Made by a program: the position numbers and the translations under genes
Notes under the pieces: model-generated
The model's database searches: none
What the model saw: only the letters and a program-made list of their open reading frames with translations
Told to the model about the DNA's origin: nothing
NCBI RefSeq assembly: GCF_025787225.1
Contig: NZ_CP090958.1
Coordinates: forward strand, 1,207,856 to 1,271,855
Direction: 5' to 3'
Length of the DNA stretch: 64,000 nucleotides
From: Saxibacter everestensis
GTDB lineage: Bacteria; Actinomycetota; Actinomycetes; Actinomycetales; Brevibacteriaceae
Shown: positions 46,920-56,073 of the stretch, piece by piece
Position numbering within the stretch: the stretch's first letter is position 1
Layout: each line of letters opens with the position of its first letter

Positions 46920-48278
46920 GTGCCGGAAACCCACTCACAGAACCCACAGAATCAAACCCTGAAGATTTACTCCTTGTGGGCAGTTGGCGTCTTCGCATAC
47001 CTGATCGCGGTTCTGCAACGGACAAGTCTCGGCGTTGCCGGGCTGGAGGCCACAGAGCGCTTCCACGCATCCGCCTCGGTGCTGTCGATGTTCACAGTGA
47101 TCCAGTTGCTGGTGTATGCCGGGCTGCAGATTCCGGTCGGCGTCCTGGTCGACCGCTGGGGACCCAAGATTCTCGTCGCCGCGGGTGCGGCGCTGATGGC
47201 GCTTGGTCAGGCTGTGCTCGCCTTCGCCCCCGAGGTGCTGTGGGCCATCGTCGGCCGGCTGTTCGTCGGTGCGGGTGACGCATTCACATTTATCGCCGTT
47301 CTCCGCCTCGTCGTTGCCTGGTTCCCGCCGAGCCGGGTGCCGGTGTTCACCCAGCTCACCGGACTCGTCGGCCAGCTCGGCCAGATACTCAGTGCGGTGC
47401 CGTTCGTCTGGCTGCTGCACACGGCGGGTTGGACCACGGCATTCCTTTCCGCAGCCGCGTTGTCCGCCCTCGCCGTCATCATTGCGGTGGCAGTGCTGCG
47501 AATGCCTGCGGATGCAGTACCGAGCGGACCCGCCCAGACGGTGCGGGAGGTCTGGCACAGCGTGGTCGCTACCTGGCGGCATCCCGGCACACAGCTTGGA
47601 CTCTGGACGCATTTCACCACGCCGTTCAGCGGAACCATGTTCGTTCTGCTCTGGGGCGTGCCGTTCCTGGTTTCCGGGCAGGGCATGAGCACGGCAATGG
47701 CGTCCGGCCTGCTGAGCCTTTACGCCGTGTCTGCGCTGGCGGCCGGCCCGATCACCGGACGCCTGGTAGCCCGGCATCCGCTGCGCCGATCATGGCTGGT
47801 GCTGGCAATCGTCTTTGCAACGATGGCCGCATGGGCCGCCGTTCTGCTCTGGCCGGGCCGCGCTCCATTCTGGCTGATCGTGATCATGTTGCTGGTGCTC
47901 TCGGTCTCCGGCCCTGGCTCGATGATCGCCTTCGACTTCGCCAGGACCTTCAACCCGCCGAGCCGCCAGGGTACCGCCTCCGGAGTGGTGAACGTGGGTG
48001 GTTTCATTGCCGCTCTCGTGGCGATGTATCTGATCGGGCTGCTGCTGGACCTCAGCCAGCGAGCCTGGGGCGGCGATCTCTATCAGCTCTCGCACTTCAA
48101 GCTAGCGCTGTCGGTGCAGTTCCTGTTGTTCGGGATCGGCGTCTGGGGAATCATCAGTTCTAGGGCGAAGGCCCGGGCGGAGATGGCGGCCATGGGAGTG
48201 CGGGTTCCGCCAATCATGGAGGCGCTGCGCCGGGAGCTGGCCGCCGGCCGGCAACGTCGGCAGAACCGCAGGTCCTAG
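46920..48278 (+). CDS. MFS transporter
   Basis: The product has 452 residues from a GTG at 46920 after GGGGGAG; a longer frame starting at 46806 overlaps the helicase start and is rejected. About twelve membrane segments are visible. The loop-2/3 motif occurs as VGVLVDRWGPKILVAAG. It resembles nitrate/nitrite- or sugar-type major facilitators, but the substrate cannot be told. It is divergent from the helicase gene and converges on the spermidine-synthase-like gene with 8 bases between stops. Confidence 0.88.
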   Translation: MPETHSQNPQNQTLKIYSLWAVGVFAYLIAVLQRTSLGVAGLEATERFHASASVLSMFTVIQLLVYAGLQIPVGVLVDRWGPKILVAAGAALMALGQAVLAFAPEVLWAIVGRLFVGAGDAFTFIAVLRLVVAWFPPSRVPVFTQLTGLVGQLGQILSAVPFVWLLHTAGWTTAFLSAAALSALAVIIAVAVLRMPADAVPSGPAQTVREVWHSVVATWRHPGTQLGLWTHFTTPFSGTMFVLLWGVPFLVSGQGMSTAMASGLLSLYAVSALAAGPITGRLVARHPLRRSWLVLAIVFATMAAWAAVLLWPGRAPFWLIVIMLLVLSVSGPGSMIAFDFARTFNPPSRQGTASGVVNVGGFIAALVAMYLIGLLLDLSQRAWGGDLYQLSHFKLALSVQFLLFGIGVWGIISSRAKARAEMAAMGVRVPPIMEALRRELAAGRQRRQNRRS

Positions 48279-48286
48279 CGCTTAGC

Positions 48287-49084
48287 CTAAGCCGGAACGG
48301 CGCAGAACCGCTGCAGTTCCGTCCCGGAGAGCACCCTGGCAGGTGCTGCGCCGTTTCGAAGCGCCCGGCCGATCTCGGTCGCCGGCAGCGGAAGGGCCGA
48401 AGCCATCGCAACCAAATTGCCATAGCGGCGACCTTTGAGCTGCGCCGGCTCGGCGGCGACGATAACGTGCTCGAACACCTCGAACAGCCTGCGGATCTCC
48501 GCCTTGGCAGCCTTGAGCGGAGGCTTGTCCGCGACGTTGGCCAGATAGATCCCGTTCGGGCCTGCCACCCGCAGCACCTGTTCGAAGAAGGCGGTGTCGG
48601 CGAGGTGGACGGGCGTGGTCTCGGCGCTGAACGCGTCCCGGATGATGATCTCGTATCGATTCTCGGGCAGATCCCGGACAACCTGGCCGGCATCGCCGAC
48701 CCTGATCTTGACAAGTGGTGCGCGTGGTACGTCGAACCAATCCCGCACCAGCTCGGCCAGCCTGGCGTCGATCTCGACCGCAAGCTGCCGTGAGCCCGGC
48801 CGGGTGGCTTCGATGTATCGCGGCAGTGCACAGCCGGCTGCTCCGAGATGCAGGGCGCGGACCGCGTCCGGTGCCGGCGACACCTGTTCCAGAATCTTCG
48901 CGATCCAGTCCATGTATTCGAACTCGAGGCGTTCCGGGGCGCCGATGACGATGTGTGAACTTGGCACCCCGTTGACCCACAAGGTCCAGGAGCCGGCCTC
49001 GCCGGCGTCGGCAACCAGCTTTGCCGTGCCGGTGCTGATCGGATATTCCCCGGGCACGGGAGTGGGAGTTATCGGGCGGGGCAT
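48287..49084 (-). CDS. Spermidine-synthase-like protein
   Basis: The product has 265 residues from the ATG at 49084; an upstream in-frame start at 49174 is less likely. It has a Rossmann methyltransferase-like fold with LHLGAAGCALPRYIEATRPG near 90 and IIIRDAFSAETTPVHLAD near 150, as in spermidine synthase relatives. The family's catalytic Asp-containing DAF(S/D) stretch is kept, but the usual polyamine gatekeeper motif is not obvious. True aminopropyl transfer is uncertain, and many actinobacterial members have no assigned substrate. Confidence 0.78.
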   Translation of the reverse strand: MPRPITPTPVPGEYPISTGTAKLVADAGEAGSWTLWVNGVPSSHIVIGAPERLEFEYMDWIAKILEQVSPAPDAVRALHLGAAGCALPRYIEATRPGSRQLAVEIDARLAELVRDWFDVPRAPLVKIRVGDAGQVVRDLPENRYEIIIRDAFSAETTPVHLADTAFFEQVLRVAGPNGIYLANVADKPPLKAAKAEIRRLFEVFEHVIVAAEPAQLKGRRYGNLVAMASALPLPATEIGRALRNGAAPARVLSGTELQRFCAVPA

Positions 49085-49214
49085 AGGCCTAGCTTTCCAT
49101 ACCGGCAGCGGTTGGCATCCCCACTTGTCGGCACAGCCACATCGGTAGTGGCCCGATCGGGCCGATTTCTCCACAGCTGCCCACTGCGGCCGCGGTGAGG
49201 GTGACGCTTAGCCG

Positions 49215-50363
49215 ATGGACACTTCAACGACTACGGCGATAACCCTGCGGGAACCCCGGGACCTGATTGCCTGGGTTCCGTACCATCTGGGTTTCCGGCC
49301 GCGGGACTCTCTCGTGCTGGCGGCCGTCCGGCGCACCGGCCGGGAGTTTCGGATCGGCCTGACCGCCAGGCTGGACTACCCGCCCGATACTGCTACCGGC
49401 CTGTCCCAGGCCGCCGCCAATGCCTACGCCCACGCCCTGGACCCGGATCGCCAGGCCAATGCGGTCATTGCCATTATCTACAGTGACCTGAACCTCGAGG
49501 AGCAGGGCGATCAGGCGAAAGCGTCGGCACGCCTGCTGGAAGAAGCGCTCGAGACTGCGGGGCGGGAAGCCTTCGACGTCTTCTGGGTGGGTGAGCACGG
49601 CTGGGGATCGCTGCTCTGCGACGACGCTGCCTGCTGTCCGGCCCGAGGTCGTCCATTGGAGCAGCTGACCGACAGTTCGGTGAGCGCTCAAATGATTTTC
49701 GCCGGCCAGGTGGCCGCGGCAAGCGTGGCCGAAATGCTGGAGCTGCCAGCGGTGTCAGAGGCGCGCCGTGAATCGGTCGCCAAGGCGGCGCTCCTGGCGG
49801 CTGACTGGCGCAGATCGGAGATCGTCCAGGGCCGGCACGAGATGTGGGCTGCCCGGTCCATCGATCGGTGGCGTGACGCAATGCAGCGGTTTCAGAACGG
49901 CACTGAACCGGCGGCGTCACTCTTGGGGCGTCTCGCGGTCGCCCTCTGCGACTCATGGATCCGCGACGCGGTGCTGGTCGACATCGCCGGCTGGGGAGGC
50001 AGATCAGGCGACGACGAGGCGGAACCCGATCTGGTCAAGGCGGTAGCCACCCGGGGTGGTGGCCCGGAAGTCACCCGGATTGCCGCCGGGATCGCCGGAG
50101 CCCTCGATGAGCCGCCAGCTGAGTCGCGGCTCCGGCTCGCGGAACGTCTGCTGAGACACTGCGCCGCATGCTTCGACGACGAGCACCGGCCGCCGTGCCT
50201 GACAGTGCTGGCGTGGATCGAATGGGCGCGAGGTCACGGTTCGGCGGCCGGACACCTCCTGGATCAGGCGCTGCAAATTGACCCGGAATACCGTTTGGCC
50301 GTACTGATGGAGACCGCCGTGTCCAACGCACTGATGCCGGCATGGGTGATGCAGCCGCGCTAA
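49215..50363 (+). CDS. DUF4192 protein
   Basis: The product has 382 residues. The N-terminus (ITLREPRDLIAWVPYHLGF, then DSLVLAAVR) is the DUF4192 signature. The C-terminal third is helical with CLTVLAWIEWARGHGSAAGHL (in part), resembling TPR-like repeats. The family is confined mainly to actinobacteria, frequently near sigA as here. The function is unknown. Confidence 0.87.
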   Translation: MDTSTTTAITLREPRDLIAWVPYHLGFRPRDSLVLAAVRRTGREFRIGLTARLDYPPDTATGLSQAAANAYAHALDPDRQANAVIAIIYSDLNLEEQGDQAKASARLLEEALETAGREAFDVFWVGEHGWGSLLCDDAACCPARGRPLEQLTDSSVSAQMIFAGQVAAASVAEMLELPAVSEARRESVAKAALLAADWRRSEIVQGRHEMWAARSIDRWRDAMQRFQNGTEPAASLLGRLAVALCDSWIRDAVLVDIAGWGGRSGDDEAEPDLVKAVATRGGGPEVTRIAAGIAGALDEPPAESRLRLAERLLRHCAACFDDEHRPPCLTVLAWIEWARGHGSAAGHLLDQALQIDPEYRLAVLMETAVSNALMPAWVMQPR

Positions 50364-50423
50364 CCGCAGCCGAAACCAGCCCCGAGAGGATATGTTGGTT
50401 GCACAGTCTGTCTTGGAGGACAC

Positions 50424-50819
50424 ATGTCGATCATTGTTGGATATCTCCCGACGCCCGAGGGGCATGCGGCTCTTGACCGGGCGCTCGAGGAGGCCAGGCT
50501 CCGGGCAAGCAACGTGGTGATCGTTAACCGGAGCTCATCGGCAGCGGCGTCGGAAGGTGAACCGGCGCAGGACGAGAAGGTCGCTCAGGTTCTTGCCGAC
50601 GCTTCGGTCGCGGCGGAAGTCATCGATCCTGCCGATGACGAGGACCCCGCTGAGTCACTCATCGCCGCCGCCGAACAGCATGATGGCGAGCTGATAGTGA
50701 TCGGGCTGCGTAAGCGAAATCCGGTCGGAAAGCTGATCCTCGGCGCGAACGCGCAGCGCATCCTGCTCGACGCTGGCTGCCCCGTTCTGGCGGTGAAATC
50801 GCCAGGCCCGGCAGCCTGA
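50424..50819 (+). CDS. Universal stress protein (UspA family)
   Basis: The product has 131 residues, a single Usp domain. The nucleotide-binding loop is seen in GANAQRILLDAGCPVLAVK and the N-terminal VGYLPTPEGHAALDRAL. CTTGGAGG precedes the ATG. Such proteins bind ATP and modulate stress survival. It follows the DUF4192 gene by 60 bases and precedes the sigA control region. Confidence 0.9.
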   Translation: MSIIVGYLPTPEGHAALDRALEEARLRASNVVIVNRSSSAAASEGEPAQDEKVAQVLADASVAAEVIDPADDEDPAESLIAAAEQHDGELIVIGLRKRNPVGKLILGANAQRILLDAGCPVLAVKSPGPAA

Positions 50820-50902
50820 AACCCCTGCCGTTGGACGCCGCTTGAGGAAGGTGATTCCGGTGCGAAAGACCCGGCATCAGGCCGCGGCGATTAGCTCATC
50901 GT

Positions 50903-50930
50903 GGGAACAACATGGCACAATAAAGCGTTG
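50903..50930 (+). promoter_or_regulatory. Candidate SigR/SigH-type promoter of sigA
   Basis: GGGAAC (50903-50908) and GTTG (50927-50930) are separated by exactly 18 bases, fitting the GGAAY-N18-GTT pattern of actinobacterial redox/heat stress sigma factors. Transcription would start about 120 bases before the sigA GTG. In Streptomyces the homologous hrdB gene has such a promoter. A TTGACA at 50981 without a convincing -10 may belong to a second, vegetative promoter. Confidence 0.55.
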
Positions 50931-51056
50931 ACCCGGTCAGGACATCATCGAATAGCCACGCGTTTTTCGATTTTGATGCCTTGACATGGGTCTTAGTGGT
51001 GTTACGCGCCAGTGACGCCCAAACACGTTTTCGCTCCGCGACCGAAAGGTTTATCC

Positions 51057-52517
51057 GTGCCGAATTCCCCATCAGGATCAAGCGCCAGTAAGCCTCAGGA
51101 CGGTTCCGCTGCTGTTAAGCCCGCGGCCGGGAGTACGACAAGACAACAGACTGCGTCCGCCCTATCAGGCGGCTCGAAGAAGGGCACTGCCACGAAGACA
51201 ACGGCTAGCGCAACCACTCGCACACCCACGGCCGCGAAGAAGCCGGCAGTGAAGAAGACGACTGCCGCGAAGACTCCCGTTGCCAAGACCGCTGCAAAAA
51301 AGGTGGCGAAGGATGCCGCGGCGCCGGACGAATCGGTAGCGGCGACCGAGCCTGCTGCCATCGATGCCGAAAAGACCGCGGCAGCTGCCAAGCCGGCCGC
51401 TCGCCGGGGGCGTAAAGCCAAGGCTGCCGACGATGTCGTCACCGAGGACTCCGAGGCCAAAGAAGCCGAAGGCGCCGACGCCGAGGAAAAAGAAGCCGCT
51501 GCCAAGGCAGACAAGCAGGATTCCGAGGCGGTCGAGCGCAGTGGCGGGTTTGTTTACTCGCCGACCGATGACGACGACGCTCCTGCCCAGCAGGTAGTCT
51601 CAGCCGGCGCAACCGCTGATCCGGTCAAGGACTACCTGAAGCAGATCGGCAAGGTTGCGCTGCTCAACGCCGAGGAAGAAGTATCGCTGGCCAAGCGTAT
51701 CGAGGCCGGGATGTTTGCCGAGGACAAGCTCGCCAACGACAAGAAGCTCGATCCAAAGCTGGCCCGCGAATACAAGTGGATCATTCACGACGGGCGTCGT
51801 GCCAAGAACCACCTGCTTGAGGCAAACCTGCGTCTCGTCGTCTCGCTGGCCAAGCGCTACACCGGCCGCGGCATGCTCTTCCTGGATCTGATCCAGGAAG
51901 GAAACCTGGGCCTTATCCGTGCGGTCGAGAAGTTCGACTACACCAAGGGCTTCAAGTTCTCCACCTACGCCACCTGGTGGATTCGGCAGGCGATCACCCG
52001 CGCCATGGCGGACCAGGCGCGTACGATCCGCATTCCGGTGCACATGGTCGAAGTGATCAACAAGCTTGCCCGGGTTCAGCGTCAGATGCTGCAGGACCTC
52101 GGTCGTGAACCGACTCCGGAAGAGCTCGCCAAGGAACTCGACATGACGCCTGAGAAGGTCGTCGAGGTACAGAAGTACGGCCGGGAGCCGATTTCGCTGC
52201 ACACGCCGCTTGGCGAGGACGGCGACTCCGAGTTCGGCGACCTGATCGAAGACTCCGAAGCGGTCGTGCCGGCTGATTCCGTCAGCTTCACCCTGCTGCA
52301 GGAACAGCTGCATTCTGTTCTTGACACGCTCTCGGAGCGCGAGGCTGGTGTGGTGTCGATGCGGTTCGGGCTGAGCGATGGCCAGCCGAAGACCCTCGAC
52401 GAGATCGGCAAGGTCTACGGGGTGACCCGGGAGCGGATTCGCCAGATCGAGTCGAAGACCATGTCCAAGCTTCGCCATCCTTCCCGGTCGCAGGTGCTCC
52501 GGGACTACCTCGACTAG
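51057..52517 (+). CDS. sigA: Primary RNA polymerase sigma factor
   Basis: The product has 486 residues from the GTG at 51057, chosen for GAAAGG upstream; a GTG at 51012 is in frame. Residues 1-175 are Ala/Lys/Glu-rich low complexity, as in other actinobacterial primary sigma factors. Then come region 1.2 ([16 protein letters not shown]), region 2 (the [20 protein letters not shown] stretch and [14 protein letters not shown]), region 3 and region 4.2 ([20 protein letters not shown]). It directs RNA polymerase to housekeeping promoters. A very strong hairpin follows the gene. Confidence 0.96.
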   Translation: MPNSPSGSSASKPQDGSAAVKPAAGSTTRQQTASALSGGSKKGTATKTTASATTRTPTAAKKPAVKKTTAAKTPVAKTAAKKVAKDAAAPDESVAATEPAAIDAEKTAAAAKPAARRGRKAKAADDVVTEDSEAKEAEGADAEEKEAAAKADKQDSEAVERSGGFVYSPTDDDDAPAQQVVSAGATADPVKDYLKQIGKVALLNAEEEVSLAKRIEAGMFAEDKLANDKKLDPKLAREYKWIIHDGRRAKNHLLEANLRLVVSLAKRYTGRGMLFLDLIQEGNLGLIRAVEKFDYTKGFKFSTYATWWIRQAITRAMADQARTIRIPVHMVEVINKLARVQRQMLQDLGREPTPEELAKELDMTPEKVVEVQKYGREPISLHTPLGEDGDSEFGDLIEDSEAVVPADSVSFTLLQEQLHSVLDTLSEREAGVVSMRFGLSDGQPKTLDEIGKVYGVTRERIRQIESKTMSKLRHPSRSQVLRDYLD

Positions 52518-52538
52518 GTCGGCCGGACGCTAAGCAAA

Positions 52539-52583
52539 CACAATAATGGCCACCACCCTTCGCGGGCGGTGGCCATTATTGTG
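52539..52583. terminator. Bidirectional terminator between sigA and the amidase gene
   Basis: CACAATAATGGCCACC (52539-52554) and its exact complement at 52568-52583 form a perfect 16-base stem, extended inward by three more pairs after one mismatch. No long T-run follows on either strand. It sits between converging genes. Confidence 0.82.
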
Positions 52584-52619
52584 CTCAGGGTTGTTGGGCA
52601 CAGGGGGAGCTGAGGGCCG

Positions 52620-53498
52620 CTACCTCGTGTCCGCCCAGCGATGAACGCCGTCGGCAAGGGCCGCAGCGTATTTTTGCCTGCCGGCCCGGGAATCCATTTC
52701 TGCTGCCTGGTCCGGGTTTCGCATCTCGCCGCATTCAACGATCACGGCGGGCCTGCTGGCGTGGTTTAGTCCCGCGAGGTCCGGCCGCTTGACGATGCCG
52801 TCCTTCCCGTAGTTGGCGTTGACCGGGAATCCGGCTCCGTTCATCGCTTTGGCCATTGCTTCGGCGACGGCTTCGGAGTCCTTGCCCTGGGACTTGTTGA
52901 GTGCGGGATGCGCGACGATGACGTGGAATCCCTTCGCCGCCGCGTTGTCCGAGCCGTTGGCGTGGATACTGACCATGATGTCGGCATCTTGCGCGGCGGC
53001 GAACTTGCCGCGCTTGTCGACGCAGGGGCCCACGCCCTTGTCGTTGTCGCGGGTCATCACGACCTTGGCGCCCGCGTCTTCGAGCAGCTCGCGGGTGCGC
53101 TTCGCGACATCCCAGGTGAATTTGTGTTCCGGGTAGCCGGTGCGGGCGGAGGTTCCCGTCGTATTACAGGCCTTTGTGCCACCGCGACCATCCGGAACCT
53201 GTTCGGCGATCTTTGCCGGATGACGGCCGTTGCCGCCGTTGTGGCCGGGGTCGAGCGCCACGGTCAGGCCGGCGAGCGCCTCTGGTGGATCTGATTCTGT
53301 TTCTGCTGGCTCGGGCCGCTCCGGCCGTCCGGAGGCGGAGCTCTGGTCGCTGGGTTGCTGGCTGGCGCCCGTTGTGGAGGGCCTCGAGTCGGTGGGCGCA
53401 ACCGTGGGTGGCGCATCGGTCTGCGTCGACGCGCAGGCCCCGAGGACTACGAGTAATCCCACGGTGCCCAACGCGCCGAGCCGGCCGGCGACCTTCAT
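52620..53498 (-). CDS. N-acetylmuramoyl-L-alanine amidase lipoprotein (Amidase_3)
   Basis: The product has 292 residues. A signal peptide ends in LVVLGAC, the lipidation site, followed by a Thr/Ser/Pro linker to about residue 70. The amidase domain shows the zinc ligands in LDPGHNGG, PEHKFTWDVA and SIHANGSDN and the catalytic Glu in VIVECGEMRNPDQA. It cleaves the bond between MurNAc and the stem peptide. It lies 21 bases after the DUF7455 gene and probably shares its message. Confidence 0.92.
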   Translation of the reverse strand: MKVAGRLGALGTVGLLVVLGACASTQTDAPPTVAPTDSRPSTTGASQQPSDQSSASGRPERPEPAETESDPPEALAGLTVALDPGHNGGNGRHPAKIAEQVPDGRGGTKACNTTGTSARTGYPEHKFTWDVAKRTRELLEDAGAKVVMTRDNDKGVGPCVDKRGKFAAAQDADIMVSIHANGSDNAAAKGFHVIVAHPALNKSQGKDSEAVAEAMAKAMNGAGFPVNANYGKDGIVKRPDLAGLNHASRPAVIVECGEMRNPDQAAEMDSRAGRQKYAAALADGVHRWADTR

Positions 53499-53519
53499 GT
53501 CACGTCGGTTCGGCGAACG

Positions 53520-53723
53520 TCAGACGTTCTCGACAAGCTTGTCGGTCTCGTCCTGAACCCGAACGGCGGTTGCCCGCAGGGCGTCCTGGTGCTTGCGGCC
53601 GTGGTGCGCGCAGAACAGGAGTTCGCCCGAGTTCAGGTGTACCCGGAGGAAAGCCTGTGCTCCGCACTGGTCGCAGCGATCGGCGACGGTCAGGGGTGCC
53701 TCTAGTGTTGCTGAGTCAGTCAT
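53520..53723 (-). CDS. DUF7455 small zinc-ribbon-like protein
   Basis: The product has 67 residues. CDQCGAQA and LFCAHHGRKH give a CxxC plus CxHH pattern typical of a small metal site. AGGAG precedes the ATG at 53723. This family is a standard neighbour of sigA and the topoisomerase B subunit gene in actinobacteria. Its role is unknown. Confidence 0.88.
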   Translation of the reverse strand: MTDSATLEAPLTVADRCDQCGAQAFLRVHLNSGELLFCAHHGRKHQDALRATAVRVQDETDKLVENV

Positions 53724-53904
53724 TGTGATCTCCTATCCGTCGAAATGCTCTGCCTCATTAGTAACATGCGCTGCTCGCCGATTAGTCCTGTCAGGCGACG
53801 AGTTCGCCTAGCGCGTATTTTCCCCCTCGTTCAAGGGCATGGCGGCGCGGCATTCGCCCTACTGTCGGTGGCCGACAGTAGGCTGGTATCCAGGAGGAAC
53901 TTCT

Positions 53905-56028
53905 TTGACGTCAACAACATCAGGGGCGGCATACACTGCCCGCCACCTTTCGGTGCTCGAAGGCCTGGAGGCGGTACGCAAACGCCCCGGCATGTACATC
54001 GGCTCAACGGACTCCCGTGGACTCATGCACTGCCTCTGGGAAATCATCGACAACTCGGTCGATGAAGCCCTAGCCGGACACTGCGACCGGATCGAGATCG
54101 TGCTGCATGCCGATGGATCGGTTGAGGTCTCGGACAACGGCCGAGGCATCCCGGTCGATATCGAACCCAAGACCGGCCTGACCGGCGTCGAAGTCGTCTT
54201 CACCAAACTGCACGCCGGCGGCAAGTTCGGCGGTGGATCATATGCCGCCTCCGGTGGCCTGCACGGCGTCGGGGCGAGCGTGGTCAACGCACTGTCAGCC
54301 CGGCTGGATGTTGACGTGACCCGCAATGGCAAGGTGCACCGGATGTGCTTTCGCCGCGGTGAACCGGGCACGTTCGACGACAAGGGTCAAGGGCGTAAGC
54401 CCGATTCACGGTTCAGTCCCTTCGTCGATGGCTCGATCCTCGCGGTGGCAGCCAAGGCCAAGCGGGGGCTGACCGGCACCCGGGTCCGCTACTGGGCCGA
54501 CGAACAGATCTTCATCGCCGGTGCGAAGTTCTCCTATCAGGAACTTGCCGATCGCGCCCGGCAGACCTCGTTCCTGGTTCCGGGACTAACCATCGTGGTC
54601 AACGACCTCCGTGAACGTCCGGCGCCGCTGGACGGTGAACCGGAGAAGCCGCGCGAAGAGGTGTTCTTCCACGAGGGTGGAATCGCCGAGTTCGCTGACT
54701 TCCTGGCGATCGATCCGCCACTCACCGACGTCTGGCGGCTGCAGGGCTCGGGGAACTTCACCGAAACTGTGCCGGTTCTGGACGATAAGGGACACATGGT
54801 GTCCAAGGAAACCTCAAGGGTCGCAGATGTCGACATCGCCGTACGCTGGGGCACCGGCTATGACACAACGGTGAAGAGCTACGTCAACATCATTGCCACA
54901 CCCAAGGGCGGCACCCACCTCGCTGGCTTCGAGCAGTCGCTACTGAAGACACTGCGGAAAAACGTCGAGGCGAACTCCCGCAAGCTGAAGGCAGGCAACG
55001 ACAAGCTGGACAAGGACGATGTGCTTGCCGGGCTGACCGCTGTGGTCACTGTCCGGCTGGCTGAGCCCCAGTTCGAGGGACAGACCAAGGAAGTGCTTGG
55101 CACATCCGCCGTGCGCTCAATTGTTTCCAAGGTTGTCGAAACTGAGCTGAACGCGATCCTGACCTCGTCCAAGCGGCAGGAGAAGCAACAGGCCTCCCAG
55201 CTGCTGGACAAGGTCGTCGCGGAGATGAAGTCGCGTATTTCGGCGCGAATGCACAAGGAAACCCAGCGTCGGAAGACGGCGCTTGAATCCTCCTCGCTTC
55301 CGGCCAAGCTCTACGACTGCCGGAAATCCGATCTGCGCACCTCTGAACTCTTCATCGTCGAGGGCGATTCGGCGATGGGAACGGCAAAGGCGGCGCGTAA
55401 TTCGGAGCATCAGGCTCTGCTGCCGATCCGGGGAAAGATCCTCAACGTGCAGAAGGCCAGCGTGGGCGACATGCTGTCCAATACCGAGTGCGCGGCGATT
55501 ATCCAGGTGATCGGCGCCGGCTCGGGGCGCAGCTTCGACATCGATGCCTCCCGTTACGGCAAGGTCGTCATCATGACGGATGCCGATGTGGATGGCGCGC
55601 ATATCCGTACGTTGCTGCTCACACTGTTCTTTCGCTATATGCGGCCGCTCGTCGACGCGGGCAACGTGTATGCCGCAGTGCCGCCGCTGCACCGGATCGA
55701 GATCATTAACTCCGGATCGAAGCCGAACGAGGTTGTTTACACCTATTCGGAAGCCGAACTGCACGCCCTGGTGAAGAAACTGAACCGGTCCAACCGGCGT
55801 TACAAGGAACCGATCCAGAGGTACAAGGGCCTCGGCGAGATGGACGCAGACCAGTTGGCGGAGACCACGATGGACCCAAGGGCGCGCACGCTGCGCCGGG
55901 TGCAGATCGCCGATGCCGCCGCGGCGGAAAAGACGTTCGAGTTGCTGATGGGCTCTGACGTCGCCCCGCGCAAGGAGTTCATTGTGACCGGAGCGGATGA
56001 CCTCGACCGGGAGCGGATCGACGCCTGA
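53905..56028 (+). CDS. Type IIA DNA topoisomerase subunit B (ParE/GyrB paralogue)
   Basis: The product has 707 residues from a TTG at 53905 with AGGAGGAA at ideal distance; a frame from 53839 has no ribosome site. The GHKL ATPase motifs are IDNSVDEALAG, VSDNGRGIPV and GGLHGVGASVVNALS. The TOPRIM domain has FIVEGDSAMGTAK and MTDADVDGAHIRTLLL. It is either topoisomerase IV subunit B or a second gyrase B. The partner A subunit gene is not adjacent. The location near sigA is the usual one for the ParE-type paralogue. Confidence 0.9.
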   Translation: MTSTTSGAAYTARHLSVLEGLEAVRKRPGMYIGSTDSRGLMHCLWEIIDNSVDEALAGHCDRIEIVLHADGSVEVSDNGRGIPVDIEPKTGLTGVEVVFTKLHAGGKFGGGSYAASGGLHGVGASVVNALSARLDVDVTRNGKVHRMCFRRGEPGTFDDKGQGRKPDSRFSPFVDGSILAVAAKAKRGLTGTRVRYWADEQIFIAGAKFSYQELADRARQTSFLVPGLTIVVNDLRERPAPLDGEPEKPREEVFFHEGGIAEFADFLAIDPPLTDVWRLQGSGNFTETVPVLDDKGHMVSKETSRVADVDIAVRWGTGYDTTVKSYVNIIATPKGGTHLAGFEQSLLKTLRKNVEANSRKLKAGNDKLDKDDVLAGLTAVVTVRLAEPQFEGQTKEVLGTSAVRSIVSKVVETELNAILTSSKRQEKQQASQLLDKVVAEMKSRISARMHKETQRRKTALESSSLPAKLYDCRKSDLRTSELFIVEGDSAMGTAKAARNSEHQALLPIRGKILNVQKASVGDMLSNTECAAIIQVIGAGSGRSFDIDASRYGKVVIMTDADVDGAHIRTLLLTLFFRYMRPLVDAGNVYAAVPPLHRIEIINSGSKPNEVVYTYSEAELHALVKKLNRSNRRYKEPIQRYKGLGEMDADQLAETTMDPRARTLRRVQIADAAAAEKTFELLMGSDVAPRKEFIVTGADDLDRERIDA

Positions 56029-56073
56029 GCTAGCAGCGTCGCAGCCAGCAGTCAGTCCGATCTACGCCCTGAG

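Noticed and set aside
50981-51006. TTGACA as the main sigA vegetative promoter
   Set aside because: The -35 is perfect but no acceptable -10 lies 16-18 bases downstream, so it was not listed as a promoter.
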